Source: LVI-A0039 sp033105485 | Lineage (GTDB): Bacteria; Bacillota_I; Bacilli_A; UBA3375 | Direction of reading: 5' to 3' | Length of the DNA stretch: 64,000 bases | Assembly: GCA_033105485.1 (NCBI GenBank) | Contig: CP136956.1 | Span: forward strand, 62,001-126,000 | Part shown: one piece after another, positions 1 through 8,460 of the stretch | Numbering within the stretch: position 1 is the first letter of the stretch | Layout of the letters: every line of letters begins with the position of its first letter | Position numbers and translations under genes: made by a program | Notes under the pieces: generated by a model | Told to the model about the DNA's origin: nothing | What the model saw: only the letters and a program-made list of their open reading frames with translations | Databases searched by the model: none

Positions 1-1
1 G

Positions 2-451
2 AACCTTACTGTGGTCGAAAATTTAATGATATTAAATCGTATCAATAAACAAATAAGTATAGACCTAATCCGCGAGACATTAAGTGAGTTAAATATCAAT
101 CATTTAGAAAATCAAACGGTAAATAAACTAAGTGGTGGGGAAATGCAAAGAGTAGCAATTGCTCGTAGTTTACTTAAATCGACAAATGTGATTCTTGCAG
201 ATGAACCAACAGGTGCGTTAGATATTGAAAATACTGATGCAGTTATGACAATTTTTCAGCAACTTGTAAACAGCGACAAATCAATTGTCTATGTTACTCA
301 CGATCTAAATAGTGCTGCCTTAGCAGATGATATTATTGTTATTAGCGACGGACAAGTGGTTACTACATTAGAAGGGCAAAAACATGATACAGTGAAAAGA
401 TTAGAAACAATCTTTCTAGATATTGAAAGGGGCGAATATGTACAGAACTAA
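2..451 (+). CDS. ABC transporter ATP-binding protein, 5' end outside the window
   Basis: This is the C-terminal part of an ABC ATPase. The reading frame is open to the window edge and starts with NLTVVENLM, the stretch that follows the Q-loop in this family, so the GTG at 11 is not the real start. LSGGEMQRVAIAR (ABC signature), ILADEPTGALD (Walker B and D-loop) and the switch histidine in YVTHD are intact. It resembles the LolD/MacB/BceA group that works with FtsX-type permeases. It lies directly before a small exported protein, a second ATPase (841) and a 714-residue permease (1560), so it probably energises the same or a sister exporter. The substrate cannot be read from the sequence; antimicrobial-peptide resistance is an inference from the permease topology. 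Confidence 0.9.
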   Translation, partial: NLTVVENLMILNRINKQISIDLIRETLSELNINHLENQTVNKLSGGEMQRVAIARSLLKSTNVILADEPTGALDIENTDAVMTIFQQLVNSDKSIVYVTHDLNSAALADDIIVISDGQVVTTLEGQKHDTVKRLETIFLDIERGEYVQN

Positions 452-827
452 AATTCTTTTAATGACCCTAATACTGATGTGTTCTTTTATATTTACTTTA
501 TTAACTATTGAGACGGTTAGTATAAATGGTGAGCAAGTGTCATTTTGTCGTAAAGTTGAATTTTGGTGTAAGCCACCATATCAAGGTACAAAACTTATCT
601 ATAACCAAGAAACAAATCAATACTCAGAAGCCTATATTACAAGAATTGAAGAGCAAATAACTATCAGTAATGGAATATACACAGACGAGTATCAAAATCA
701 AACTATTATTGATCTGCCAGACGGAACTTATCAAGACTTAGAAGGTTTTTACTCATTTGATGAAGATGACAATAGTACATTTGAAGTTTTAGATGAAAAT
801 ATAAAAATACTTGGAGATATACTATAG
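438..827 (+). CDS. Small membrane-anchored protein of the ABC exporter locus
   Basis: A 129-residue protein I do not recognise. The ATG at 438 is chosen because AAAGGGG lies just upstream; an in-frame TTG at 423 would lie inside the preceding gene without better support. Residues 5-25 form one hydrophobic segment, a signal anchor or uncleaved signal. There is no lipobox, although a cysteine sits inside the segment. The rest is hydrophilic, with two cysteines close together (SFCRK and FWCKP) that could form a disulfide outside the cell, and an acidic C-terminus. The start overlaps the end of the upstream ATPase by 14 bases and the next ATPase starts 13 bases after its stop, so it is cotranscribed and probably acts with the exporter. 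Confidence 0.7.
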   Translation: MYRTKILLMTLILMCSFIFTLLTIETVSINGEQVSFCRKVEFWCKPPYQGTKLIYNQETNQYSEAYITRIEEQITISNGIYTDEYQNQTIIDLPDGTYQDLEGFYSFDEDDNSTFEVLDENIKILGDIL

Positions 828-840
828 AGAAGGTGGAATT

Positions 841-1563
841 ATGGCAATTAAATTAGAAAAAATATGTATGACATACAATCGACCTGTAATTGTTAATTTA
901 GACATGACAATTGATGAGGGTGAATATGTCGCAATTATGGGACCAAGTGGAGTTGGTAAATCAACAATCCTAAAGATTCTTGCACTACAATTACGTGCTA
1001 CAAGTGGAAGTTATAAATTAGGTGAGCAAGATGTATCAGTTGAATCTCATGAAAATAGAAAAGAAATAAAACGTAATACTATTGGGTATATTGATCAAGC
1101 GACCTTTTTATTTGATAGTTTAACAGTTATTGAAAATGTAATGCTAATGTTAAGTTCTGCCAATGAAGATTTAGATCAAGAATATTGTAATTTAGTTTTT
1201 AAATACTTAGATATAAGCGGAAAAGAAAATAGCTATCCATATGAATTAAGTGGTGGGGAGCGTCAACGTGTCGTGATTGCTCAAAATATATTGAAAAAGC
1301 CTAAAATACTGCTAATGGATGAGCCTACTAGTAGTTTAGATTACATAAATGGTAAAAAGCTGATGGAACTGATAACTAAACTTCAGTCTAGACTTAATTT
1401 AACAATCGTAATTGTAACTCACAATACAAATGTAGCGAAATACGTGAACCGTACAATATTAATAAAGGATGGCCAAGTATTTGCAAATGTATATAAAGGT
1501 GAAGATGATTATCAAACAAAATTAATGACTGCACAATCTGCAATGTATAGGAGGAGTGTATGA
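841..1563 (+). CDS. ABC transporter ATP-binding protein (BceA/LolD-like)
   Basis: A complete 240-residue nucleotide-binding subunit. The ATG at 841 is chosen for its GAGAAGGTGG ribosome site; the longer in-frame start at 811 lacks one. Walker A GPSGVGKST is at residues 34-42, the signature LSGGERQRV near 136, Walker B ILLMDEPTSSLD follows, and the H-loop is in IVTHNT. It hydrolyses ATP to drive the permease encoded next. Its TGA stop overlaps the permease ATG (ATGA), so translation is coupled. That TGA also shows that TGA is a stop codon in this genome, which excludes the Mycoplasma/Spiroplasma code. It is the second ATPase in the locus; whether it pairs with the first or with a different permease is unknown. 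Confidence 0.93.
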   Translation: MAIKLEKICMTYNRPVIVNLDMTIDEGEYVAIMGPSGVGKSTILKILALQLRATSGSYKLGEQDVSVESHENRKEIKRNTIGYIDQATFLFDSLTVIENVMLMLSSANEDLDQEYCNLVFKYLDISGKENSYPYELSGGERQRVVIAQNILKKPKILLMDEPTSSLDYINGKKLMELITKLQSRLNLTIVIVTHNTNVAKYVNRTILIKDGQVFANVYKGEDDYQTKLMTAQSAMYRRSV

Positions 1564-3704
1564 TTGAATTTAAATTAGGTTTACGTAACTTTAAGCGAGA
1601 TATAACAATTTATAGCTTTATGGTCGTAAGTAGTGCAGTGTTTATAGCACTAATTGTTGGATTTCAATCAACAATTGATTCTGGTTCGCTAGGAGAAATG
1701 CTATCAGCTGATAATCTAAGTTCTATGAAACAACTGTTTAAAATTATATTAATAGCAATTGCAGTAGTACAATATATAATTTTAGTATTCTTTATGAATG
1801 GATACTATCGAATTTTAAATAAAAAGCGAATCAGAGAATTAGCATTATACAAAATAATAGGTTATACACGTGGAAGTATTAAAAAAATACTTTTAACTGA
1901 AGGACTATTACTATTTGTTATTTCCTTACCATTTTCACTAGTCTTTGCGGTAGTGTTGAATCAAACTATTGTAGGTTTCGTTAATTATTACTTGAATCTA
2001 GATCTAATATTAACAGCTTCTATATCTATGAGTAGTTTTTGGTATAGTAATCTAGTGTTTTTAATAGTAATATGCGTAAATGGATTTAAAACATATCGTA
2101 ATGTACTATCAGTAGATCTTGAAGAGGTATTAAATGAATCATCAATTCAAAAGAACATTGTTTTTGCCCCCAAATATTATGTGTTTGTAAATTTAATTAT
2201 TGGTTTAATATTAGTGACTTTAATGTCGTATTTATCTACTCAAGTCATGTATACATTTCGCTTTGGAATTATTATTCTAGCAATCTTTTATGCAATTGGG
2301 TTATTCTTAATAATCAACGCAATAGCAAAGGGTTATCGTTATTTAATCAGTGAGGAAAGTAAAAGAAAAAACTTTAATCGATTATTGGCTGCTGAATCAA
2401 ACTTTCAGCTTAACAAATCAAGACTTATTACATTATCTTCGATTATTTTAATAATGATGACAATTGGATCTTTACTTTTATCACAGGCAATTACCATAAC
2501 ATTGAATCAATCAATTGGTGATTCAGATTATTACTTTAGAACATATGAATATAATATTACTAATACCCTAGATGGAACAAGTTGGGTTAACGCAGATGAT
2601 CCAGAGGATGACGCTTATACGTATATTAACTTGTATCCAATTGAAATAGCTAATGAAATAGGGATTGCTAAAGATCCAAAACCATATCAAATTGAAGTTA
2701 GTCCGGATAGCGGGTATCAAGTTGGTGATAAGGTTCAACTAATTACTAGTGAGCAATCATTTGATTTTACTGTATCTATGACAATTAATCAAAATGCTGA
2801 GACTCCAATTGCATTTATTCCAATCAAAGATATTGAAGGCTTAGATACATTTAAAAATTATAATAATACATATATCAAAATGCAAATCTTAAATAACGAA
2901 GTAGAACAAGGAGATTTGAATCAAACACAAATTACAAAATATGATTATGCAAAAGCAGGAGCAGATTACTCAACTCCATTAATTAGTCTTGATGACTATA
3001 ATAAATATTTAAATTTAATAGATAAAGACTCAGTAGAATTAGATACTAATCAAATCATTATTGATGGTAATATAGAAGAAGACACAAGCCAGTATGATGT
3101 TATTAAACATTCACATCAAGGTTTAAATGCTATCATCGTTCCAAATAGCACTATTGAATGTTTTGATTATGAAAAGGATTTTATTAGTAAAACTAGCACA
3201 AAATATTATAAAGCTATTAATGAAGATACAAGAGAAGATATTAGTAAACAACTACTTGATATAGATGATAGGATGTATGGAATTATTGATGTCAATCGTG
3301 ATCGTCAAGATATGCTAGGTGATACTGCATTTATATTATTAGTAGCCTTATATTTAGCAATTATCTTTATCATAACTAACTTCACAATAATCACAATAAA
3401 TATACTATCTCATGGTATTGAAAATAAGCAATTATACGTGAAATTAGAACAAATGGGTATTAGTAAAAAAGAGAAAAGTCATTACATAGGGACATTTATT
3501 AGTACCATTTCAACTTGGCCACTAGTAATTGGAGTTATATCAGGTATTATAGCAACTAACTTTGCTATAAAATTAGTATTAAATGATCGCGGTATTAACT
3601 TTAGTAGTAATATAACGCTATTACTAATATTAGTTTTATACATATTTATATACATTATGTTTATTGCTATCATTAAATACGTATATACTAAAATCATTAG
3701 TTAA
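1560..3704 (+). CDS. FtsX-type ABC permease with BceB-like topology
   Basis: A 714-residue membrane protein. Hydrophobic segments are near residues 17-36, 60-79, 110-134, 160-174, 206-224, 234-256 and 289-312, then a hydrophilic region of about 270 residues, then three more near 588-612, 650-672 and 685-708. Seven helices, one large outside domain and three helices is the arrangement of BceB-type permeases, which remove or detoxify peptide antibiotics such as bacitracin in Firmicutes. The FtsX-like patch KKRIRELALYKIIGYTRG lies near residues 88-105. Start: ATG overlapping the ATPase stop, with AGGAGG upstream. No two-component regulator is visible, but the window begins inside the operon. The resistance role is inferred from topology only; lipoprotein or peptide export is an alternative. 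Confidence 0.85.
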   Translation: MIEFKLGLRNFKRDITIYSFMVVSSAVFIALIVGFQSTIDSGSLGEMLSADNLSSMKQLFKIILIAIAVVQYIILVFFMNGYYRILNKKRIRELALYKIIGYTRGSIKKILLTEGLLLFVISLPFSLVFAVVLNQTIVGFVNYYLNLDLILTASISMSSFWYSNLVFLIVICVNGFKTYRNVLSVDLEEVLNESSIQKNIVFAPKYYVFVNLIIGLILVTLMSYLSTQVMYTFRFGIIILAIFYAIGLFLIINAIAKGYRYLISEESKRKNFNRLLAAESNFQLNKSRLITLSSIILIMMTIGSLLLSQAITITLNQSIGDSDYYFRTYEYNITNTLDGTSWVNADDPEDDAYTYINLYPIEIANEIGIAKDPKPYQIEVSPDSGYQVGDKVQLITSEQSFDFTVSMTINQNAETPIAFIPIKDIEGLDTFKNYNNTYIKMQILNNEVEQGDLNQTQITKYDYAKAGADYSTPLISLDDYNKYLNLIDKDSVELDTNQIIIDGNIEEDTSQYDVIKHSHQGLNAIIVPNSTIECFDYEKDFISKTSTKYYKAINEDTREDISKQLLDIDDRMYGIIDVNRDRQDMLGDTAFILLVALYLAIIFIITNFTIITINILSHGIENKQLYVKLEQMGISKKEKSHYIGTFISTISTWPLVIGVISGIIATNFAIKLVLNDRGINFSSNITLLLILVLYIFIYIMFIAIIKYVYTKIIS

Positions 3705-3715
3705 GCAATATTAAA

Positions 3716-3742
3716 GTGAGCTATTTATAGTTCATTTTTTTA
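3716..3742 (+). terminator. Rho-independent terminator after the exporter permease
   Basis: TGAGCTA and TAGTTCA form a 7-bp stem (one G-U pair) followed by seven T residues. It closes the ABC exporter operon. Confidence 0.65.
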
Positions 3743-3758
3743 TATTTAATATTAAAAG

Positions 3759-3809
3759 TGCAAAATGAGATTTAATATGTTAAAATATAAATTGCAAAAT
3801 GAAATTTAA
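3759..3809 (+). promoter_or_regulatory. Direct-repeat pair around a -10-like box: candidate operator of the NrtR-like gene
   Basis: TGCAAAATGAGATTTAA (3759-3775) and TGCAAAATGAAATTTAA (3793-3809) match at 16 of 17 positions and start 34 bases apart. Between them lies TTAAAATAT, a plausible -10 region. The second copy runs to the ribosome site of the regulator gene. Placement suggests autoregulation by the Nudix/winged-helix protein; this is an inference. Confidence 0.45.
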
Positions 3810-3819
3810 AAGGATTATT

Positions 3820-4530
3820 ATGACAAAAAATGAACGTGGATATATTGTTCCCGATGCATATACAGCATGTGTCTTATTAGTTGCCTTTGATAAGGAACGA
3901 GAAGAGATGAAAGTTGTTATGTCTAAACGTGGAGCTTTAGATAAATCAGGCAACTATGACCCATTTGATGGGAAATGGGCAATACCTGAGTGTTATGTTG
4001 AATATGGAATGATGGCCAATGAAGCTGCTATTAAATTAGTAAACGAACATATGGATTTAGATAGTCCTTCAATGTTTTTAAGACACATTGGAGTATTTGA
4101 TAATCCTAACCGTGATACGCGTGGATGGTATATAGCTAACTTATTTTACGCTGTTGTTAGTTATGACTCATTAGATGAGATAAATAGTGATTTTGAGATT
4201 ATTACGAAAGATCAATTATTAGCTAATGAGACTAAAATTGCTTTTGACCACAAGGAAATTGCCCGTAAGGTATTAGCTAATATTGAAAATGATGTTTATA
4301 CACAGATTTTTAATAAAACATTATTTGAGACTGATGTTATTAGTGAATTACTAGGAACACAATTTAGTGCAGGTGATTTGCAATCATTAGGAAATTATGT
4401 TGGTTTAACATATGACCGCACAACGTATTATCGTAATATTAATAAATTTTATACAAAATGTGGAAGTGTAAAAGTTGATGGTATTAAGAAACCGGTAACA
4501 TTGTATAAAAAAGGAGACAAAGATGAATAG
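3820..4530 (+). CDS. NrtR-like transcriptional regulator (inactive Nudix domain plus winged helix)
   Basis: A 236-residue protein. The second ATG (3820) is chosen because AAAAGG lies 7 bases upstream; the ATG at 3799 lies inside a repeat and has no such site. Residues 1 to about 130 follow the Nudix fold, but the Nudix box is degenerate: IPECYVEYGM is followed by AAIKLVNEH where an active enzyme has REL-EE, so the metal-binding glutamates are missing. The C-terminal part (about 150-236) looks like a winged helix, with TYDRTTYYRNINKF. This combination defines NrtR, a repressor of NAD metabolism genes that senses ADP-ribose-type ligands in known members. It overlaps pnuC by 8 bases, a known NrtR target type, which supports the call. 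Confidence 0.8.
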   Translation: MTKNERGYIVPDAYTACVLLVAFDKEREEMKVVMSKRGALDKSGNYDPFDGKWAIPECYVEYGMMANEAAIKLVNEHMDLDSPSMFLRHIGVFDNPNRDTRGWYIANLFYAVVSYDSLDEINSDFEIITKDQLLANETKIAFDHKEIARKVLANIENDVYTQIFNKTLFETDVISELLGTQFSAGDLQSLGNYVGLTYDRTTYYRNINKFYTKCGSVKVDGIKKPVTLYKKGDKDE

Positions 4531-5233
4531 AATTAAAAAGTTTTATAGTAGTTTAGATACATTTGAAAAAGTTTGGTTAATTGCTTCAACATTAATCTTA
4601 TTTGGAGTAGAATTATACTTTAAAGATAGTGTTATTGGAATTATCGCAACGCTAACTGGTATTTTAAATGTAGTTCTAGTAGCAAAAGGAAGTATGATCA
4701 ACTATGCATTTGGGATTGTAAACACAGTTTTATATACAATCATCTCATATAAAGCAGGATATGGTGGAGACTTTGTAACATTCTTATTCTATTATATTCC
4801 ATTACAATTCGTAGGAATCTATGCGTGGAAAAACCATACACAAGAAGATACAAACTTAGAAGACGTAAAACGCATGAATCCAGTTCAATTAGTTGGATCT
4901 GTTGTAATCTTAATTGTTGGTACATACATTACAATGTTATTATTACCATTAATCACAGATATCTTCAATATGCCAATTAATGAATTACCATTCGTTGATG
5001 CATTTACTACATTTGCTGGTATTTTTGCTGGTATTTTAATGCTTAAACGTTACGCAGAACAATGGTACATTTGGGTATTTGTAAACATTGGATCTGTTAT
5101 TATGTGGGTTACAATGCTAGGAAAAGAAGAAACGGCTGTAGCAATGGTTGTTATGTGGGGAGCTTACTTAGTTAATGCTTTATACGGTGCATACAACTGG
5201 CGCAAAATGGAAGTAGAACAAAACGAAAATTAA
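4523..5233 (+). CDS. pnuC: PnuC-type nicotinamide riboside transporter
   Basis: A 236-residue membrane protein with about seven hydrophobic segments. The conserved PnuC core is clear: NYAFGIVNTVLYTIISYK, then GGDFVTFLFYYIPLQF and GIYAWKNH, and YIWVFVNIGSVIMW near the end. Family members move nicotinamide riboside (or other vitamin precursors such as thiamine, in PnuT) by facilitated diffusion, with trapping by phosphorylation inside the cell. The NrtR-like regulator translated just upstream favours nicotinamide riboside. AAGGAG precedes the ATG, which lies inside the end of the regulator gene. A terminator follows at once, so the operon has two genes; the kinase that would trap the substrate is not in this window. 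Confidence 0.88.
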   Translation: MNRIKKFYSSLDTFEKVWLIASTLILFGVELYFKDSVIGIIATLTGILNVVLVAKGSMINYAFGIVNTVLYTIISYKAGYGGDFVTFLFYYIPLQFVGIYAWKNHTQEDTNLEDVKRMNPVQLVGSVVILIVGTYITMLLLPLITDIFNMPINELPFVDAFTTFAGIFAGILMLKRYAEQWYIWVFVNIGSVIMWVTMLGKEETAVAMVVMWGAYLVNALYGAYNWRKMEVEQNEN

Positions 5234-5246
5234 CATCAAATAAATG

Positions 5247-5272
5247 CAAGCAACTCAGTTGCTTGTTTTTTT
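5247..5272 (+). terminator. Rho-independent terminator after pnuC
   Basis: CAAGCAAC/GTTGCTTG stem with a 3-base loop, then seven T residues. It lies directly after the pnuC stop. Confidence 0.9.
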
Positions 5273-5306
5273 ATTATTTGCTATACTACATTTATTAGGA
5301 GGTAAT

Positions 5307-5660
5307 ATGAAACCAATAGTTTATGGGTACACTAAGTGTACAACAGTTAAGAAAGGACTTAAATTCTTACGTGATGAAGGATATGAGTTTGATCACATTG
5401 ATAATGTTGAGAATAAATTATCAGTTGAAGATATTAAAAAACTACACGAAACAAGTGGGTTAGATATTAAAAAGTTCTTTAATACGTCAGGAATGAAATA
5501 TAGAGAATTAGGATTAAAAGATAAGCTTTTAGATATGAGCGAACAAGAGAAATATGAATTATTAGCAACTGATGGAATGTTAGTAAAACGTCCAATTTTA
5601 GTAACTGATAAAGGGGTATTTCCTAGCTTTAAAGCAGAGAAGTGGCTTGAATTAATGTAA
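5307..5660 (+). CDS. ArsC/Spx family protein
   Basis: A 117-residue thioredoxin-fold protein. The ATG at 5307 follows a strong TAGGAGGT site; a longer frame open from 5244 runs back into the pnuC terminator and is rejected. The N-terminus YGYTKCTTVKKGLKFL has the single reactive cysteine of the arsenate reductase/Spx superfamily (Spx itself has CxxC at this place). TSGMKYRELGLKDK and MLVKRPILV with a conserved arginine-proline match the family C-terminal half. It could be a YusI/YffB-like reductase or a Spx-type redox regulator; no ars genes are nearby, so arsenate resistance is not supported. It is transcribed alone, with a terminator at 5666. Confidence 0.82.
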   Translation: MKPIVYGYTKCTTVKKGLKFLRDEGYEFDHIDNVENKLSVEDIKKLHETSGLDIKKFFNTSGMKYRELGLKDKLLDMSEQEKYELLATDGMLVKRPILVTDKGVFPSFKAEKWLELM

Positions 5661-5665
5661 TACTT

Positions 5666-5688
5666 AGCATAGAATTATCTATGCTTTT
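5666..5688 (+). terminator. Terminator after the ArsC/Spx-like gene
   Basis: AGCATAGA/TCTATGCT, an 8-bp perfect stem with loop ATTA, followed by a short T run. Confidence 0.7.
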
Positions 5689-5767
5689 AAGTTATTATGT
5701 AAATTATGTATATGCACAAATAATAATGGTGTAATAGTTTTACAAAATGATCTTTTAGGAGAGTATA

Positions 5768-6406
5768 ATGAAATTAGAACAAACAATTGACAAACGATAC
5801 ACAGTAAAGAAATTCGATAATAGCGCGGTTATTAGTGAAGAAGACTTAAAGTTAATTAAAAAATTATTGCAAGAAGCACCATCAAGTGTAAATGTGCAAC
5901 CTTGGCATTTTACAATTGCAACTACTAAAGAAGGTAAAGAAGCGGTTGCAAAAAGTACAGCTAACTTCGGATTCAATGATGAGAAAATTAGAGATGCAGC
6001 CGCATTAGTAGTATTTTCGGTAGCTGATGTAAATGATCAACACTTAACAGCTGTCGTTGAAAAGGAAGACCGTGATGGACGTTATGCAAATGAAGAATTT
6101 AAAACTGCAACTGATAATGGTCGTCGTTACTTCCACAGCATGAACAAAGAAAGTGGTCGTGAGTTCGAATGGTTAAAAAGCCAAGTTTATTTAAATGCTG
6201 GACACTTTGTGTTAGGTACAAGCATTATGGGACTTGACTCAGTAATTATGGAAGGATTTGATCCAAAAGTACTAAACGAAGAATTACAATTAGGAGCAAA
6301 TACACCGGTATTAATTATTGGTTTAGGTAAAAAAGCAGATGATGACTATAACGCAGCTTTACCAAAATCTAGATTAGATCAAGATTTAATTATTGATTTA
6401 ATTTAA
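5768..6406 (+). CDS. NAD(P)H nitroreductase, NfsB-like
   Basis: A 212-residue FMN-dependent oxidoreductase. The N-terminal RYTVKKFD holds the flavin phosphate-binding arginine, and APSSVNVQPWHFTIA and LNAGHFVLGTSIMGLDSVIMEGFD are diagnostic of the NfsB/dihydropteridine reductase group, which reduces nitroaromatics and quinones with two electrons. Length matches the family (about 217). TAGGAGAG precedes the ATG. A MarR-type regulator lies 45 bases downstream in the same direction, a common pairing for stress-induced nitroreductases, but the regulator has its own -10 box. The physiological substrate is unknown. Confidence 0.92.
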   Translation: MKLEQTIDKRYTVKKFDNSAVISEEDLKLIKKLLQEAPSSVNVQPWHFTIATTKEGKEAVAKSTANFGFNDEKIRDAAALVVFSVADVNDQHLTAVVEKEDRDGRYANEEFKTATDNGRRYFHSMNKESGREFEWLKSQVYLNAGHFVLGTSIMGLDSVIMEGFDPKVLNEELQLGANTPVLIIGLGKKADDDYNAALPKSRLDQDLIIDLI

Positions 6407-6450
6407 TATTTCTACTAATTTTCGATATAATATAAGAAAGAGGTGGAACT

Positions 6451-6855
6451 ATGTTTAATGATTGTATCTTATATAATGTAAAAAATTTAGAACGTAAACT
6501 TACAAAAATAGCTGAAGATGAGTTTGATGAAATCGGATTACACCATACTTATGGTTACATCCTAACGGTTATTGGTTCAAAAGATTATGTTAAAACTAAA
6601 CAAATATCAAAAGAGTTATGTTTAGATTCTTCAACAGTTACAAGAATGGTAAAAAAACTTGAGAATGAAGGATATGTTCAAAAGGGGAGTAAAAACTCGC
6701 CAGTTGACATAAGTTTGACAACTAAAGGTAAAGCAATAATACCTGATATTCATAAAGCATGGGATAATTATCACGTTAAATGTGAGCAATTACTTGGTGA
6801 CGAACAAATAACATTAATAAACACCCTTAAATCTAGTGTTGATAAATTAAAGTAA
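6451..6855 (+). CDS. MarR family transcriptional regulator
   Basis: A 134-residue winged-helix regulator. The recognition region KTKQISKELCLDSSTVTRMVKKLENEGYVQKG (residues 49-80) is typical MarR, with the wing following near residue 85 and dimer helices at both ends. MarR proteins respond to small phenolic or oxidant ligands. It has its own TATAAT box (6426-6431) close to the start and AAGAAAGAGGTGG as ribosome site. The neighbouring nitroreductase is a likely target; this is inferred from position. Confidence 0.9.
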   Translation: MFNDCILYNVKNLERKLTKIAEDEFDEIGLHHTYGYILTVIGSKDYVKTKQISKELCLDSSTVTRMVKKLENEGYVQKGSKNSPVDISLTTKGKAIIPDIHKAWDNYHVKCEQLLGDEQITLINTLKSSVDKLK

Positions 6856-6865
6856 AATAATAGTT

Positions 6866-6896
6866 AAAAGACTACTTCGGTAGTCTTTTTTTTTTA
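6866..6896 (+). terminator. Rho-independent terminator after the MarR gene
   Basis: AAAAGACTAC, loop TTCG, then GTAGTCTTTT and a long T run: a strong stem with a stable tetraloop. Confidence 0.95.
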
Positions 6897-6952
6897 CCTT
6901 ACCCAAATTCAATGAGTTTACAAAAAAGTTACAATTAAGGAAAGGAGGAATC

Positions 6953-7603
6953 ATGATTGAGATTAAAAATGTAACACTTGGATATGTAAAAGGAAAGCCG
7001 CTTTATAATAATTTAAACTTAGATATTGAATGTGGAAAAATTACAGCTATCATTGCACCATTTGGTAGTGGTAAAACAACACTACTGAATGCGCTAATTG
7101 GAACAATGCCAACAACTAGTGGACATATTAAAATTGGCGGTGATGACACTAAATCTAACAAACACCTTGATAAAATTGCAGTGATGTATCAAAATTATCA
7201 TTTCTACAATGATATTAGTGCAAAAGCAAATGCAATCTTCTTCGCATTAGTTGAAGGTGTCGATGTTGATAATGATAAACTCGAACTACTTTTTAAAGAA
7301 TATGAGCTAGCAGATTACATCGATGACAAAGTTGGAACCTTTAACCATGAGATGAAGCGTAAGTTAGCACTTTTAATTACAGCCCTAAATGATAGTCCTT
7401 ATATCTTACTTGATGAACCAACGACAGGAATTAGTATTGAAGGGAAACATAAGTTATGGAAGAAATTACGTAAACTTGCAAATGAAGGTAAAACAATTAT
7501 AGTAACAGCGAGTGAACTTCACGAAGTAATTGATTGTGATTATGTTGCTCAAATTAAAGATGGTAATTTAAACAGTCATACAAAGTTCTCAAATATATCA
7601 TAA
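6953..7603 (+). CDS. Orphan ABC ATPase with a weak signature motif
   Basis: A 216-residue ATP-binding subunit. AAAGGAGG precedes the ATG. Walker A APFGSGKTT (35-43) and Walker B PYILLDEPTTG (near 150) are intact, but the usual LSGGQ is replaced by NHEMKRKLAL and the H-loop histidine after Walker B is not obvious (IIVTASELHE). No permease gene is adjacent: it is transcribed alone, between two terminators. It may pair with a membrane subunit elsewhere, or have a soluble role. The overall order of motifs resembles drug/lantibiotic exporter ATPases. Confidence 0.82.
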   Translation: MIEIKNVTLGYVKGKPLYNNLNLDIECGKITAIIAPFGSGKTTLLNALIGTMPTTSGHIKIGGDDTKSNKHLDKIAVMYQNYHFYNDISAKANAIFFALVEGVDVDNDKLELLFKEYELADYIDDKVGTFNHEMKRKLALLITALNDSPYILLDEPTTGISIEGKHKLWKKLRKLANEGKTIIVTASELHEVIDCDYVAQIKDGNLNSHTKFSNIS

Positions 7604-7632
7604 AAAGAAGTAGCTGTAATAGCTACTTTTTA
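7604..7632 (+). terminator. Terminator between convergent genes
   Basis: AAGTAGCT/AGCTACTT stem with a 5-base loop and T-rich 3' side. The A-rich 5' side lets it also serve the convergent minus-strand nitroreductase. Confidence 0.8.
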
Positions 7633-8373
7633 TTGCTGTTTAAAGTTATCAATGTACAAGCGCATCGAACGATCCATTTCTTGTGAGAAATCAGCTCCAA
7701 CTTTAGTTGCATAGTAATACTCACCAAAGTTACTATACTGATCTTGATATTTCTTTGGAATCTTTTTAGAACTAAAAATATCTTTAACTTCATCACTTGA
7801 AGCACGTGTATACTTATTGCTATGAAAGATATATTTCTTATCAATCTTCGGACTTAATTTAACTTCTTGTTTATAATAGCCACATGTCAACATCGCAACC
7901 GGTATCATATTAGAGTTTAAGCCTAATAAGTCAGTAATTTGCTCTTTGTTCTCAATAATGTCTCCAATGTAACAAGTTCCAATTCCAAGACTGTTAGCAG
8001 CAACACTAGCGCTCTGAGCTGCGATTGTAGCATCAATTATTCCATTCATCATTGTTCCATAATGAGGAGTAGAGAAATCATTTTCATCAACTTCACATAA
8101 TTCAAAATAGTCTTTATATCTAGTAAAATCACTTACAAAGATATATAATAGTGGCGCTTTAGTAATAAATGGTTGATTATCACATAGCTTACTAAGTTTT
8201 TCTTTTAAATTTTGATCATCAACGACAATTACAGAAAAGTCTTGCATATTACCCGCTGTTGGACTGCGATAAATAACTTCATTAATTACATCTTGGTGTT
8301 CATCACTAATCGGTTTATCTAAATAAGCTCTTACTGAAAAACGATTTGTTAATACTTCAATTGTACTGTTCAT
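7630..8373 (-). CDS. FMN-dependent nitroreductase/oxidoreductase, NfrA-like
   Basis: A 247-residue protein of the NfrA (NADPH-dependent FMN oxidoreductase) branch of the nitroreductases. RFSVRAYLDKPIS holds the flavin-phosphate arginine, RSPTAGNMQDFSVIVVDD and AASVAANSLGIGTCYIGDI form the FMN pocket; the C-terminal extension with FGEYYYATKVGADFSQEMDRSMR is usual in NfrA (about 250 residues). These enzymes reduce nitro compounds, quinones or flavins during oxidative stress. AAGGAG precedes the ATG. It is monocistronic and convergent with the orphan ATPase. Confidence 0.88.
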   Translation of the reverse strand: MNSTIEVLTNRFSVRAYLDKPISDEHQDVINEVIYRSPTAGNMQDFSVIVVDDQNLKEKLSKLCDNQPFITKAPLLYIFVSDFTRYKDYFELCEVDENDFSTPHYGTMMNGIIDATIAAQSASVAANSLGIGTCYIGDIIENKEQITDLLGLNSNMIPVAMLTCGYYKQEVKLSPKIDKKYIFHSNKYTRASSDEVKDIFSSKKIPKKYQDQYSNFGEYYYATKVGADFSQEMDRSMRLYIDNFKQQ

Positions 8374-8460
8374 AAAATCTCCTTTTAAATATTATAACAC
8401 CAAAAGTTTATTTGTAAACAAAATGTAAAATGTGGTATAATTGTTTCGGTAGGTGATAAT

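Noticed and set aside
1..3704. Mycoplasma-type code (TGA as tryptophan)
   Set aside because: The ATPase at 841 ends with TGA overlapping the permease ATG, and tryptophan is TGG throughout.
5244..5306. Longer N-terminus of the ArsC/Spx-like protein
   Set aside because: It would begin inside the pnuC terminator; the ATG at 5307 has a strong ribosome site and the family N-terminus.
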